The notes beneath the pieces were generated by a model. The model made no database searches, was not told the origin of the DNA, and worked only from the letters and a program-made list of their open reading frames with translations. From Manis javanica (taxonomy: Eukaryota > Chordata > Mammalia > Pholidota > Manidae): 64,000 nucleotides of DNA. Of this stretch, positions 39,480 to 51,917 are shown piece by piece. The translations under genes and the position numbers were made by a program. The first letter of the stretch is position 1. Every line of letters begins with the position of its first letter. The stretch covers positions 115,892,991 through 115,956,990 of the forward strand of contig NC_133166.1 in NCBI RefSeq assembly GCF_040802235.1. The letters run 5' to 3'.

Positions 39480-40460
39480 TTTCATTGCTGTCAGGTAGCA
39501 TTTATTTGGTGCTTGTTCCATTGTCCTAATAAACACGCTTTGGCATGTCAGGTGGTCTTCTGAGCCTTAAGGTCAACTTCAACTCTTCCTAGAACCATCC
39601 TGAAGATGGAGGGTTTGTAAAGGCATTTCAAATTTTTAAATTCCACCCCAACTATACTTTTTTGCTTAAAAATATTTCTATTCTCTGATTACATTAAGTC
39701 CTGTCCACCTCCAGCAGTGTTACCATTCCCATTGGCCATATACAAAATGACTCGTAGAGAAAAAGGCCATGGCACACCCTTCTACATCAGCTCCAAGGAT
39801 TCTGGCTTAGCGGGTTTGTTAATGAAGTGTTGGTTAGGGGTAGTGGGCCTCTGGTCAGGCTGAACTGTCTCCTTCAAGGTGGCACCTCCCTTCCATTCTC
39901 TATGTCACCAGCACAAAGGACACCATCTTCCTTGTACCACTTTCAGAAGAGTTTCTATGCAGAAGCTGTATCACAAGGACAGTGATGGTGACACCTACAG
40001 GTACACGTGTGCAGATTGGGCACAGTGTTCATTAAGTACACGGTGAGCATCCAAAAATCAGTAGATCTTCTTAACCTCTTGTAACGTGGTTAAGAGTTTT
40101 CAATATCCCACTTACGCCAGCAGTTGCAAAAATGCAACATATCTGGAGCAAATGTTACTGTGTCCCTTGTCTACCCCTTCCACATTCATCTGTACTCAAT
40201 GAAGGTCTCTCACAGTTATACCTCCACCTCTAATTGAGGCTTCCTTTGACCTCAGAAGCATGTTCAGTTCACGCACAGAGAATGCCAGAAGTTCAAGGAG
40301 TGAACATTTTCAGAAGCAACTCAGCCAACACATGATAGAAAAGAAGGTAAACACCCAATTCCTCGCCACTGGGTGGGACCTCTCCAGTGGAGGGAAGATT
40401 TTTTTTCATTGAAAATGTTTTTAGGTATAGCGCATATGTCATTTTACAAAAATTCATATA
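39480..40460. other. Intergenic, no gene seen
   Basis: No coding region, RNA gene or secure repeat recognised. Confidence 0.4.
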
Positions 40461-40464
40461 TAGT

Positions 40465-41040
40465 CTGTGGTGGTTAGTTTTATGTGTCTGCTGCGTCACG
40501 GGGTACCCAGATACTCGATTAGACATTATTTCTGAGTGTGTCTGTGAGGGTGTTTCTGGATGAGATGAAAAATTTGAATCAGAAAAAAAAAGTCGTGGAA
40601 TCTAACACACACACACACACACACACAAATTTAAATCAGTAGACCAAGTAAAGAAGGCCCTCTCCACTGCAAGTGGGCACCATTCAATCTGTTGAGAGCC
40701 AGAATAGAGCAAAGAGGTGGCAGAGGAGAACTTGCTCTCTGCCTGACTGGCGGAGCTGTAACACGGGCCTGCCGTCCTCGGAGCGGAATACACACCATTG
40801 GCTGTCCCGGCTCTCAGGCTAAGAACTTGCAGCATCACCTCCAGTGCGGGGCCTTCAGACTTGGGCTGAAGCTGCACCTCCAGCTTTCCTGGGTCCCCAG
40901 CTTGCAGATGGCAGATCGTTGGACTTTCTAGCCTCCATAACATGAGAGCCAATTCCTTATAATAAAGATATAGATACAGGTATAAGGAGATATTGATATT
41001 TCCTGTTGGTACTGTTTCTCTGGAGAACCTTGTGAATATA
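40465..41040 (+). repeat. Ancient interspersed repeat, likely LTR, split by (CA)n
   Basis: 'tggtggttagttttatgtgt', 'attatttctgagtgtgtctg', 'gccaattccttataataaag' and 'ctgtttctctggagaacctt' occur in the order of a common old mammalian repeat of LTR type that I recognise but cannot name. The (CA)n at 40605-40627 interrupts it. Confidence 0.45.
40605..40627. repeat. (CA)n microsatellite
   Basis: An uninterrupted AC repeat of about 11-12 units inside the ancient repeat. Confidence 0.95.
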
Positions 41041-41538
41041 TGGTCATAGTACATTTTTTTATGCCATCGATTTTTCTTTGTCCTCTTCATTTGATTTCTC
41101 CCTCCCTTCATCTATATTTCGTACCCCACCCCTAGGTAACTCAGATTACCATGCTGATACATATCTTCCCATATTTTACCCATACTCTTATAATCAAGAA
41201 TAAACCCATATATAATTGTATATATGTACAAATGTATATACATAGGATGTATTTTTCATTTGGCTTTTTTAGTCACTATTAATGCTTTTTACCAAATGCA
41301 CTTTTCTTGCTAAACAATAATTTATGGGACTCTCTTCAAGTCTGCTGTCGTAGTCTGGATGCACTCTCTTTAGTGGCTATAGTATTCTGTAAGTGGAATT
41401 CAGCTGTCTGTGGGCTTTTGCTTTGTGCCTGGTCTCATGCCAGCATGAACATTGCTACACTAGATCCCTCAGAGAGCCTAAGGGATGGGGTCCTATGTGG
41501 GGGATTGCTAGGTTGCAAGATATGTAAGAATTTTTAAA

Positions 41539-43396
41539 CCTAACAAGGTGGTAAAAGGCCTATACCTCTCAAACTACAAGACACTCATGAGAGAAATTGA
41601 AGAAGACATCAAAAAATTGAAGCACATCCCATGCTCATGGATAGGAAGAATTAATATTGTCAAAATGGCCATCCTGCCTAAAGCAGTCTCTACAGATTCA
41701 ATGCAATCCCTATCAAGTTACCAAGAGCATTCTTCAATGAACTAGAGCAAATAGTTCTAAAGTCTATATGGAACCACAGAAGACCCCAAATAGCTAAAGC
41801 AATCCTGAGAAGAAAGAACAAAGCTGGGGGGATTATGCTCCCTAACTTCAAGCTCTACTGCAGAGCCACAGTAATCAAAACAATTTGATACTGGCACAAG
41901 AACAGACCCATCCATCAATGGAACAGAACAGAAAGCCAAGATATAAACCCACACACATATGGCCAATTAATATACGATAAAGGAGCCATGGACATACAAT
42001 GGGGAAATGACAGCCTCTTCAACAACTGGTGTTGGCAAAACTGGACAACTACGTGTAAGAGAATTAAACTGGATTATTGTCTAACTCAATACACAAAAGT
42101 AAACTCAAAGTGGATCAAAGGCCTGAATGTAAGTCATGAAACCATAAAACCCATAGAAGGAAATATAGGCAAAAATCTCTTGAATATAAACATGAGCAAC
42201 TTTTTCCTGAACGCATCTCCTTGAGCAAGGGAAACAAAAGCAAAAATGAACAAATGGAACTACATCAAACTAAAAAGCTTCTGTACAGCAAAGGACACCA
42301 TCAGCAGAACAAAAACGCATCCTACAGTATGGGAGAGTATGTTCATTAACATATCTGATAAGGGGTTAACATCCAAAATATATAAAGAGCTCACATGCTT
42401 CAACATCCAAAAAGCAAATAACCTGATTAAAAAATAGAATGGGCAGAGGATCTGAACAGACACTTCTCCAAAGAAGAAATTCAGATGGCCAACAGGCACA
42501 TGCAAAGATGCTCCACATTGCTAAGTATCAGAGAAATGCAAATTAAAACCACAATGAGATATCACCTCACACCAGTTAGGATGGCCAGCACCCAAAAGAC
42601 AAAGAACAACAAATGCTGGCGAGGATGTGGAGAAAGGGGAACCCTCCTACACTGCTGGTGGGAATGTAAATTAGTTTAGCCATTGTGGAGAGCAATATGG
42701 AGGCTCCTCAAAAACTAAAAATAGAAATACCATTTGAACCAGTAATTCCACTTCTAGGAATTTACCTGGAGAAAACAAGATTCCTAATTTAAAAAGACAC
42801 ATGCACTCCTATGTTTATCGCAGCCCTATTTACAATAGCCAAGATATGAAAGCAACGTAAGTGTCCATCAGTAGATGAATGGATAAAGAAGATGTAGTAC
42901 ATATACACAAATGGAATACTATTCAGCCATAAAAAAGCAAATCCTACCATTTGCAACAACATGGATGGAGCTAGAGGGTATTATGTTCAGTGAAATAAGC
43001 CAGGCAGAGAAAGACAAGTACCAAATGATTTCACTTATTTGTGGAGTATAAGAACAAAGCAAAACTGAAGGAACAAAACAGCAGCAGACTCACAGACTCC
43101 AAGAAGGGACTAGTGGTTACCAAAGGGGAAGGGTGTGGGAGGGAGAAGGGAATTAAGGGGCACTATAATTAGCACACACAATATAGGTAGGTCACAGGGA
43201 AGGCAGTGCAACATGGAGAAGACAAGTAATGATTCTATAGCATCGTACTGTGCTGATGAAAGTGACTGCAATGGGGTGGAGGCAGGACTCGATAATATGG
43301 GTGAATGTTAAAACCACAATATTGATCATGTGAAACCTTCATAAGATTGTATATCAATGATACTGTAATTTAAAAAATAAATAAAATTCAAAAAAA
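41539..43396 (+). mobile_element. 5'-truncated L1 (young lineage) with target duplication
   Basis: Begins at 'cctaacaaggtggtaaaagg' in the ORF2 post-RT region and ends 'gtatatcaatgatactgtaa' plus an A-rich tail. The flanks aagaatttttaaa (41526-41538) and aagaattttaaat (43397-43409) look like a target-site duplication differing by one indel. ORF2 is broken into frames 41548-41745, 41988-42224, 42246-42437 and 42485-42679. Confidence 0.85.
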
Positions 43397-43675
43397 AGAA
43401 TTTTAAATATTACTAAATGTTAGCTAAGTGGTTTTTTAAGTAACATGCCTCATTTCCACAAAAAAATGTATTAAATTCCCATTTCCCCATAGCCCTATGA
43501 GCAAAAAGTGTTAAAGCCATTCTTAATTTTTGCCAGACTAATGAGTAAAGTGATATCATAACATTAAATTTTCATTTCCCAACTGTTCTGTTAGTTTAGC
43601 ATCTTTTCCTGTGTTTATGGGCCATTGGAGTTTTTCTTCTGTGAATTGCCTTTTACATGCTCAGCTCATTTTTTT

Positions 43676-44070
43676 TTCTTTTTTTCTTTTGGTATCATTA
43701 ATCTACAATTACATGAGGAACATTATGTTTACTAGACTCCCCCATCCCCAAGTCCCCCCCACAAACCCCATTGCACTCACTGTCCATCAGCGTAGTAAGA
43801 TGCTGTAGAATCACTGCCTGTCCTCTCCGTGCTGTACAGCCCTCCCCGTGCGCCCCCCCCACATTATACATACTAATCATAATGCCTACTTTCTTTTTTC
43901 CCCCCTTCTCCCTCCCTTCCCACCCATCCTCCCTAGTCCCTTTCCCTTTGGTACCTGTTAGTCCATTCTTGGGTTCTGTGATTCTGCTGCTGTTTTGCTC
44001 CTTCAGTTTTTCTTTGTTCTTATACTCCACAGATGAGTGAAATCATTTGGTACTTGTCTTTCTCTGCCTG
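43676..44070 (-). mobile_element. Short 5'-truncated L1 insertion
   Basis: Reverse 3' UTR ('ggtatcattaatctacaatt') plus the last ORF2 codons. The 15-bp duplication tcagctcattttttt flanks it at 43661-43675 and 44071-44085. The older L1 host reads continuously across the junction. Confidence 0.92.
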
Positions 44071-44879
44071 TCAGCTCATTTTTTTGATGTGTTTTTTTTG
44101 TCCCATCTTGATTTGTAGAAAGCCTTTTATACAGCAATATTTAGCTGCTATTGTCTTCTGCTTTGGAAATATCTTTTCTAAATCTATTCTTTGTCTTTTT
44201 GCTTTGTCCCTAGCATCTTTTGGAGCTGTACATTTAAGTTTTTTATTTAGTAAATAAAATATGTCAGTCCTTCCCATCATAGCATCTGGGTTTCCAGCAT
44301 TATTTAGGGTGGTCTTCTCGTCTTTTCAGTTTTCTTACAAGATTTTTGTTAGGTTATTTTTTAAGGTTTAAGAGTTCAGTCCCTCTGGAATTTATTTTGG
44401 AGACTGGCCTAATTGTATTTTCTTCCAGATGAGTGGTGAACTCTGTGTCTCTCATTACATAATGCAGCACTTTACTGTTGAATTGAAATACCACATGTGT
44501 CATATATTAAATCCTAATGTGGATTGGGACCTAGTTTTTTATACCCAGTTTGGCTCCACAAATCTGTCTAATTCTCTGCCAATACCACATTGATTTGATT
44601 ATGGTGTCCTTAGAATGGTTCCTTTCTGGTAAGGCAAAAGCTCTCGCTATTGCTTTTTGTATATTTTGTCTATTCCCAGGCTTGTGTTCTTTGAAATAAA
44701 TGTTAGAATCATTTAAACCATTTGAAAGTGAAAACTTGTTAGAATTCTAATTTAAATTGCATTAAGTGTATCTATCAAATTTGGGACATGTGACCATTTT
44801 ATGATATTTAATGCTAGCCATTCAAAAACCTAGGATATCTTTCTATTTGTTCCATTTCTAAAATGTCTTTTGGAATGGA

Positions 44880-47300
44880 ATGGAGAGCCCAGAAGTAAGC
44901 CTCCACTTATATGGTCAATTAATATATGACAAAGGAGTCAAGAATATATAATGGGGGAAAGAAAGTCTTTTCAATAAATGTTGCTGGGAAAATGGACGAT
45001 AACATGCAAAAGAATGAAACTGGATCACTATTTTACACCATACACAAAAATAAACTAAAAATGGATTAAAGACCTAAATGTAATACCTGAAACCACAAAA
45101 CCAGAAGAAAACATAGATAGTCATCTCTTGAACATCAACATTAGAAATTTTTTTCTGGATATGTCTCCCCAGGCAAGGAAAACAAAAGCAAAAGTAAACA
45201 AGTGGTTACTCTACAAGAAGATATGTCAAGGAAATAACCAATCCTCCCATGTTTTCTTCCGTCTGCTACCTCTATAGCTTTTCTTCTTCCTTCCTAATTA
45301 CAACCCTTAAATAGAATTCGTGCCTCATATCGAATTTACCGAGTATCATAATTCCTCCAGGTGGTAAAGATACCTCGAGACAAGTGCTGGGCATAGAAGC
45401 CACAGGGCATAAATCTGCAAAGTAAAAAGCTAACCTTTTCAAACAATATGGCTTTTCTCTCACTTACCAACTTTACATTTCCCTGTATGGCCCCAGAAGA
45501 TGACTGGTTAGCCAGAGATGGGTAAGATTCCTCAAAGGAGGAACAACCTAAGACAGGCACAGTCGCAGGGGGGCCATCAGGTGAGAAATTGGGGATCAAC
45601 AGTGGTGAGACTCAGAACCTCACCCCCCCTGTACAAGAAATGGCTGCATCCGTGGATGTTTTATTGCCCTTGTCCAGCTTGGATTAACACATAGTCTACA
45701 GGCACACACCTGATCATCTAAATTTGCTCTCTTACAGCACTAAACTATGTTTTCTACCTTTATCTTGCATCTACCTGCCACTTCAGCATTTTATTAAAAA
45801 TAAAAATAATAATAATAATAAAGGGAGAAATGTGGGATCCACATATAAATCAAGTATAAAAATCAAACGAATATTCATATTTGACCTGATTGTTTATAGT
45901 TCATAATGCGTGATCAAAACCGAAAGTTTCTGTGATGACTGCCCTTGCACTGTTCACCATGTAAGAACTTATTCACTATGTAAGAATTTGTTCACTATGT
46001 AAGAACTTGTTCGTTATGCTTCAGAAGATTGGAGACTGATGAGAACTAGGCTTGAGATGGATTAATGATTGTGCATTGAGCATTGAGTCCCCTATACAGA
46101 ATTTTATTGTTGTTAACAACCATTTGATCAATAAATATGAGAGATACCCTCTCAAAAAAAAAAAAGTGAACAAGTGGGAGTCCCATCAAACTAGAAAGCT
46201 TTGCACAGCAAAGGACACCCCCGGACAGAATGAAAAGGCTGCCTGCTGTGTGGGAGAATCTGTTTGTCGGTGATCTATCTGATAAGGGGCTGATACCCAA
46301 AATATATGAAGAACTCATACAACTTAACACCAAAAAAACAAATAACCCAACTGAAAAATGGGCAAACGACCTGAATAGACTTTTTTCCAAGGAAGACATA
46401 CAGATGGCCAACAGATGCCTGAAAAGATGCTCAGCATTACTCATCATCAGGGAAATGCAAATCAAAACCGCAGTGAGATACATCTCACGCCAGTCAGAAT
46501 GGCTAGTGTCAACAGAACAAAAAATAACAAGTGTCAGCAAAGGTGTGGAGAACAGGGACCCCTGTACACTGCTGGTGGGAGTGCAAATTGGTGCAGCCAC
46601 TATGGAAAGCAGTATGAAGCTTTCTTTAAAAACTAAAAGTGAAAATGCCATATGACCCAGCAAATCCACTTCTGGGAATCTACCCAGAGAAAACAAATCC
46701 ATTAATTTGAAAAGATATGTGCACCCCTGTGTTTATTGCAGCATTATTTACAGTAGCCAAGATATGGAAGCAGATGAAGTGTCCATCAAAAGATGAATGG
46801 ATAAAGATGTGGCACATATACACGATGGACCATTATTCAGCCATAAAAAAGAAAGAAGTCTTGCCATTTGTGACAACATGGATGAACCTAGAGGGTATTA
46901 TGCTAAATGAAATAAGTCAGTCAGAGAAAGAGAAGGGCATATGGTTCCTTTTAGATGTGGATCTGACAAGCAAAACAGAAATAGACTCATAAATACAGAA
47001 AACAAATGGTTGGTTAGCATGGGGTATGTGTGAAATGAGGAAAATAAAGAAGTACAAACTTCAAATTACATCGCTTATAACATGATTTGATAAATATCAA
47101 TTTTGATTTTATAAAATTTAGTCACAGTGATGGAAGTATAGCGGGGAATATAGCTCATAATATTGTAATGTCTTTGGTGATAGATGATAACTACACTTAC
47201 ACATTATTTAATAATGTATATAATTGATGAATCATTAAGTTGTTAATTTGAAACCAATGTAATATTGTATATAAACTATATTTTAGTAAAAATATTTTAA
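44880..47300 (+). repeat. Older L1 (L1MA-like) interrupted by a retroposon
   Basis: Plus-sense late ORF2 ('tatggtcaattaatatatga', 'caaaagcaaaagtaaacaag') resumes at 46,163 and continues to the 3' end ('taatattgtatataaactat') at about 47,290. ORF2 frames are broken (46230-46655, 46717-46992). The retroposon at 45206-46162 splits it, flanked by a 15-bp duplication. Confidence 0.8.
45206..46162 (+). mobile_element. Retroposed copy of a retroviral-like 3' end (longer copy)
   Basis: The flanks aaagtaaacaagtgg (45191-45205) and aaagtgaacaagtgg (46163-46177) differ at one base. The insert ends with AATAAA (46130-46135) and an A-tail from 46154, 18 nt later. It holds AT-rich sequence (45206-45488) absent from the shorter copy, then the shared part from 45489. 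A purine-rich tract aaagggagaaa (45820-45830) is followed directly by TGTGGGATCC, the layout of a polypurine tract before an LTR U3. A tataaaa lies at about 45,855. I infer an RNA ending at a retroviral R region, copied by L1 machinery. No intact viral frame is present. A retroposed non-coding cellular RNA is the alternative. Confidence 0.75.
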
Positions 47301-47329
47301 AATGCCTTTTAATATGGTATTACAGTTTT

Positions 47330-47755
47330 CTTCATATTGTTCTGTTTTTCTTGATAAATTTAGATTTATCTTTGACCCAGTTTGAGTTAATTTTTGTACA
47401 TGATGTAAGGTGAGGGTCTAACTTGATTCTTTGGCATGTAAATATCCAGTTTCCCCATTACCATCTGCCAAAAAGATCGTCATTTCCTCATCAAATGATC
47501 CGGGCACTCTTGCTGAAAGTCCGTCCACTATACGTGAGAGAGTTTATTTCTGGGGTCTTAATTCTATTCGATTAGTCTATATGTCTCTTTTTATGCCACT
47601 GTTACACTGATTTTGGCTGACTTGGTTTTTTAGCTTAATTTGGCAGTTTACCTTTTATTGAAAGCATTTTAGTGTAATGAATGATATACTTGGATTATAG
47701 TCTTTCAATATTACTTTATGATTAGAATTTATTTTACATTGTTATTTTTTCTTTT
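47330..47755 (-). repeat. Ancient L1 ORF2 fragment
   Basis: Reverse L1 text: 'tttgacccagtttgagttaa', 'gggtctaacttgattctttg', 'ttattctattcgattagtc' type phrases in the expected order. Confidence 0.6.
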
Positions 47756-47859
47756 ACTTTCCTTTATTTTTAAAACTTAAAATCTTGTCTGTCTTAAAAA
47801 TATCTTCACATAAAAAATATTTTAACATAGTATTTGAGTAAAGTTTGCGTTCAGAAGAA

Positions 47860-47990
47860 TCCCTGCTCTGCCACTTGTTAGCTATATGATCACATGAGTA
47901 ATTTAACTTCTCTGAGCTCCTATTTCCTAATCCATAAAATATAAATAATAATACCTCTGTCAATTGGTGGTTGTGAGAAATAACTAACCG
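47860..47990 (+). repeat. MIR SINE
   Basis: Forward MIR: 'tgctctgccacttgttagct', 'taatttaacttctctgagct' and 'aataataatacctctgtcaa'. Confidence 0.7.
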
Positions 47991-47999
47991 TGGAATGTG

Positions 48000-49230
48000 A
48001 AGGGCCCAGTAGAGTAAGTATATAAGAAGTAGTAGCTAAAATATATTGTATTGAAGTCAAAGACTGCTTGTTGCCTTGTGATGTCGTGGGGTTTTGGCAC
48101 TGCTGAGGCTTCCTCAGGTTTAAGAACCTCCTCCTTGGTCTCTGTGAAGACCAGGGGCTGTGGAGAGTGTGGGTGGATGTAGAGGAGAAGGAGGTTCAGG
48201 TTTGATGTGGTTGGTGATGGGGACTGGAGAGGGAGCTGCCCAGGGGACGGACGGGCCAAGATCGGGGTGAAAGATGTCTGCATTGGGACAGGGGGCCCCT
48301 GGCGTCCTTGGCAGATGGGGACTCAAGTAGAGTAGGGGCTTTGTTGGAAAAAGCTTGGAGGACCTGGCTGGAGGAGGGTGTGCAAGAGGGTGTGGGGGCA
48401 TTGCTGGTAAGAGTGGCTTAGAAGTCAGGAAAGAAGTAGCCGCCGTGGGAGAGGCTGGCAAACAGGAAGCATAGAAGGAATTGAGTGGGGTCTTCCTGTC
48501 ACATTAAAGAGCATCCTTCCGCTGATCTGTCCGTGCACCCACCTGCCCATCCATCCATCCGTGCAATAGTCACAACACTGTTGTGAAAGCAGAGAGTATT
48601 TTCTCCATAATTCAGCTTAACCTCGGTCTTGACATCCATCATGCCTGAGGGGTGGAGAGCCCAATCTCAGTAATTTTTGATATGTGGACTTCATCTAAGG
48701 TAGAGATGGAGGGGAAGGAGGGGCTTCGCAGAGCTATAGTGTTGGTCATTTGACATGGTGCTTGAATGCCATAGCTCTCTATGGAACAAAAAATACTACC
48801 AGGAATAAAGAGAGACATTTTGTAACTATAAAGGGGTTCTTTCATCAAGTAAACAGAAAGTACATATTCAATAAGTTTCTGAATGCATGAAGCAAAAACA
48901 CAACTAAGAGGAGAAACAAAAATATATAATTATAGTTAGAGACTTTCAGCACTCCTCTCTCAGTAACTGATGGAATAAATCAGAGAGTGTCAGCAAACAC
49001 ACAGAAGACTTGAGCAACGCTCTTGACCAGCTTAGCCTAACTGGCATTTATAGGCCAAAGCTAGTGTCTATTCCCCCCAGTCAGAATGGAAGACTTCATA
49101 CCACATGGGGCATTGGGTCTTAGGAGAGTGTTATCTCAGTGATGAGGAATAATTGGCCCCAGACTAAATGCTGCTCAGGTCCCACCTAACAGCTCTCTGG
49201 CGTAATAAAATATATGTATTTTGTCTTTAT
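48000..49230. other. Intergenic, no gene seen
   Basis: Contains a GC-richer block (48,100-48,470) whose minus strand gives a proline-rich frame without a known domain, then ordinary AT-rich sequence. Confidence 0.4.
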
Positions 49231-49239
49231 TCTGATTCC

Positions 49240-49915
49240 TGGCAGAGTCCTAAAATCCACGGAATTTTCTGAGTGATAGGAGGAATGTCTTTTGTTATTC
49301 ATCATAAGCCCCTTTCAGCCATACCCAAATTTGTGCTAATGACATAACTATTGGTCCTAAAGAGCTTCCAGATGGAGCCACTAGAGTTGGAACTTTCAGT
49401 CGCACTCCCCCTGACCTTGAAGGAGAGGAGAGGGGTTGAGTCCAATCACCAAAGGCTAATGATTTAGGCAGTCATGCCTATGAATGAAACAGCCATAAAC
49501 ACTCCAAAACAATAGGATTCAGAGTGCTTTCCAGGGTGGGGAACACCCAGTGCTGTGATTGGGGGGGAAAGAAGTTCTGTATCCTTCTTCCTTGCCCTGT
49601 GCTACTTTTCCATTTGGCTGTTCCCAAGTTAAATCCTTTAAAATAAAAATTATAAATGCCCTTTATAATAAACCAGTAATTGTAACTAAAGCCCTGAATT
49701 ATTAAGCTGAGGGAGGTGAGTCATAGAAACCCTTGAATTTGTAGAAGGCCAAGCAGAAATGTGGGTAGCTTGGGCATCCCATTTGCAACCAGTATCTGAA
49801 GTGGGGGCAGTCTTGTGGGACGAAGCCTTTAACCTGGGAGGTCTGTGCTACTACACAGTGTCCGAATTGAAATGAATAGTTGGACACCCAGTTGGTGCCA
49901 AAGAATTGATTGGTG
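49240..49915 (+). mobile_element. LTR-type repeat copy 2 (family unassigned)
   Basis: Same family as 31,180-31,800, by the shared ordered phrases listed there. Here the 3' end is intact and shows cccagttggtgccaaagaat at 49887-49906. An ataataaacc signal lies at about 49,667. No internal retroviral sequence adjoins it, so it is probably a solitary LTR. Confidence 0.55.
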
Positions 49916-49929
49916 TGAAGAAAAAGCCC

Positions 49930-51440
49930 ACAATATCATAAAAGCAAGACCCAAAAGGATTAAACCCACTTCAAAGTAACTGTGTTTCAGAACACAAGTC
50001 AAGAATATTTATAGGAGTATTAAAATATCCTAGCACCCAAAAAAGTAAAATTCATAATGCCTGACATCCAATAAAAGATTATAAACATGCAAAAACATTG
50101 GGAAATATCTCATGAAAAGAGAAATCAATTAAAACTGACCCACAGCTAACAGATGTTAGAATTGGCAGATAAAGATACTTTAAAAGTTGTAATTGTATTC
50201 CATATGTTCAAAAAGCTGAGTAGAGACATGTAAGATCTAAAAATTCTCAAATTAAACTTCCTGTGATGGAAACTACAATGTCTGAGATGAAAAATTTAAT
50301 GAATAAGATTAATGGCAGATTAGACAATGCGTAAGAAAAGAGTAATGAACATGAAGATATATCAAAGAAACTATCCAAAATGAATACACAGTGAGAAGAA
50401 GAATACAAAAATTAAAAAATGCATCAGTGAGCTGTGGGGTAACCTCAGATTGCCTCATACATGTGTGATTTGAATTCCTGAATGAGGGCGGTGTGACAAA
50501 ACATTTGGAAAATAACAGCTAAAGGTTTTCTAAATTTGATGAAAACTGTAAACCCAGAGATCTAAGAAATTCAACTTACCTCAAGCACAAGAAGCATGGA
50601 ATAAACAAAACATCAAGGCACATTATAATCAAATTTTTCAAAAGCAGTGATAACAAGAAAAGCTTGAGAGCACGAAGGAAAAAAAAAGTCACGTTACACA
50701 TGGGGAAACAGAGACAAGGATGACAACAGCTTTCTTGTTGGTAACAATACAGGTAAGAATACAGGGAAGAAACATTTTCAAAGGGAAAAACTATCAGCAT
50801 AGTAGAATTCTATAACCAGAAAAAGTCTTTTTCAAAGATGTTGACAAAATGTTTTTTAAGGCAAAAAACCCACAGTGTGAGAAATGTTTTAAAAAAAATG
50901 TTAAGTCCTTCAGGTAGAAGAAGAATGATATCAGATGGGAATATGGATCAACAAAAGGCAAGGAAGTGCTCCAGAGGTGGTGACTATGTGGTTAAATATA
51001 TAAGACCTTTTCCTTATTGTTTAAACCTTTGTAAAAGATGAAAATGGGTAACAAGGAACTATGAACACTTTATGCCAGTATATTCAGTGATTTATGTGAA
51101 ATGGACAACTCTTTAAAAGGCAGAAATTACCAGAACTAGTTGAGGGAGAAGTAGAAACTGGAAATAGAATAGCCGTATGTCTATTAAAGATATTGACCTC
51201 ATAAACCCTTCCCACAAAAGAAATGCCAGTTCCAAATGGTTCACTGGTAAATTCTAAAAGTTAAGAAAGAAATAATACCAATTCTATACAAATTCTTTCA
51301 GAAAACAGAAGAGTAGATACTTCCCTATAAACTCACTTTATAGGGCCAGCGTGACCCTGACACCAAATCCATAGCTACAGGGAAGAAACGCACAGACCAA
51401 TATCTCACATGAACATAGAAACAAAATTCATTAGCAAGCT
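49930..51440 (+). repeat. Ancient L1 5' UTR/ORF1 to early ORF2 relic
   Basis: Plus-sense A-rich text: 'ctgacatccaataaaagatt', 'gaaatcaattaaaactgac', 'gaaatgccagttccaaatgg', 'ttcattagcaagctattatc'. Reading frames are extensively broken. Confidence 0.55.
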
Positions 51441-51489
51441 ATTATCAAATGGTTCCTGTTCTTCACTGCGCTTACCTCCACTTGATACA

Positions 51490-51655
51490 TTGTACATTCA
51501 AGTGTCTGTTTATTACCTGTATCTTCCAAGTAGGATACAAGTTCCCTGAGTGCAAGGGCTTTGTTTTGTTCAGGCTGTTCTCTCCACCTCACTAGTCCAG
51601 CATCCAGAACAGTGCTTGACCAATACTAGGTGCTCAATAAATATTTGTCAAATGA
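51490..51655 (+). repeat. L2 LINE 3' end
   Basis: 'gttccctgagtgcaagggct', 'ccagaacagtgcttgaccaa', 'taggtgctcaataaatattt': a clear plus-sense L2 tail. Confidence 0.75.
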
Positions 51656-51808
51656 TTAAGAGAGAGAGAGACTCCTAGTTGATTTCAGGAAACACACTGT
51701 TGACCCTGTGAGCCCAAGTACAGACAAAGACAGTGGGGCACATTTTAGAAAGAGATTAAAATAAAGAGCCCAGCCCTGGCCCACCCTCATAACTGTGTAT
51801 TCTGTTTT

Positions 51809-51917
51809 GGTTTTTTTTTTCATTTTTTTATTTTGGTATCATTAATCTACAATTACATGAAGAACATTATGTTTACTAGGCTCCCCCCTTCACCAAATCC
51901 CCCCCACATACCCCTTC
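51809..51917 (-). mobile_element. Very short (109 bp) L1 3'-end insertion
   Basis: Only the last part of the L1 3' UTR ('ggtatcattaatctacaatt', 'gaagaacattatgtttacta') and its A-tail inserted. The perfect 16-bp duplication ctgtgtattctgtttt flanks it at 51793-51808 and 51918-51933. The site reads TTTT/AAAA, the L1 endonuclease preference. Confidence 0.95.

Larger units (their letters stand above)
41240..44870 (-). repeat. Ancient L1 (antisense), host of two later L1 insertions
   Basis: Reverse-oriented old L1 text in three pieces: 41,240-41,538 ('gtggctatagtattctgtaa', 'gggattgctaggttgcaag'), 43,397-43,675 and 44,071-44,870 ('ctctggaatttattttggag', 'gtttggctccacaaatctgt'). The pieces are collinear once the insertions at 41539-43396 and 43676-44070 are taken out. 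Confidence 0.6.
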
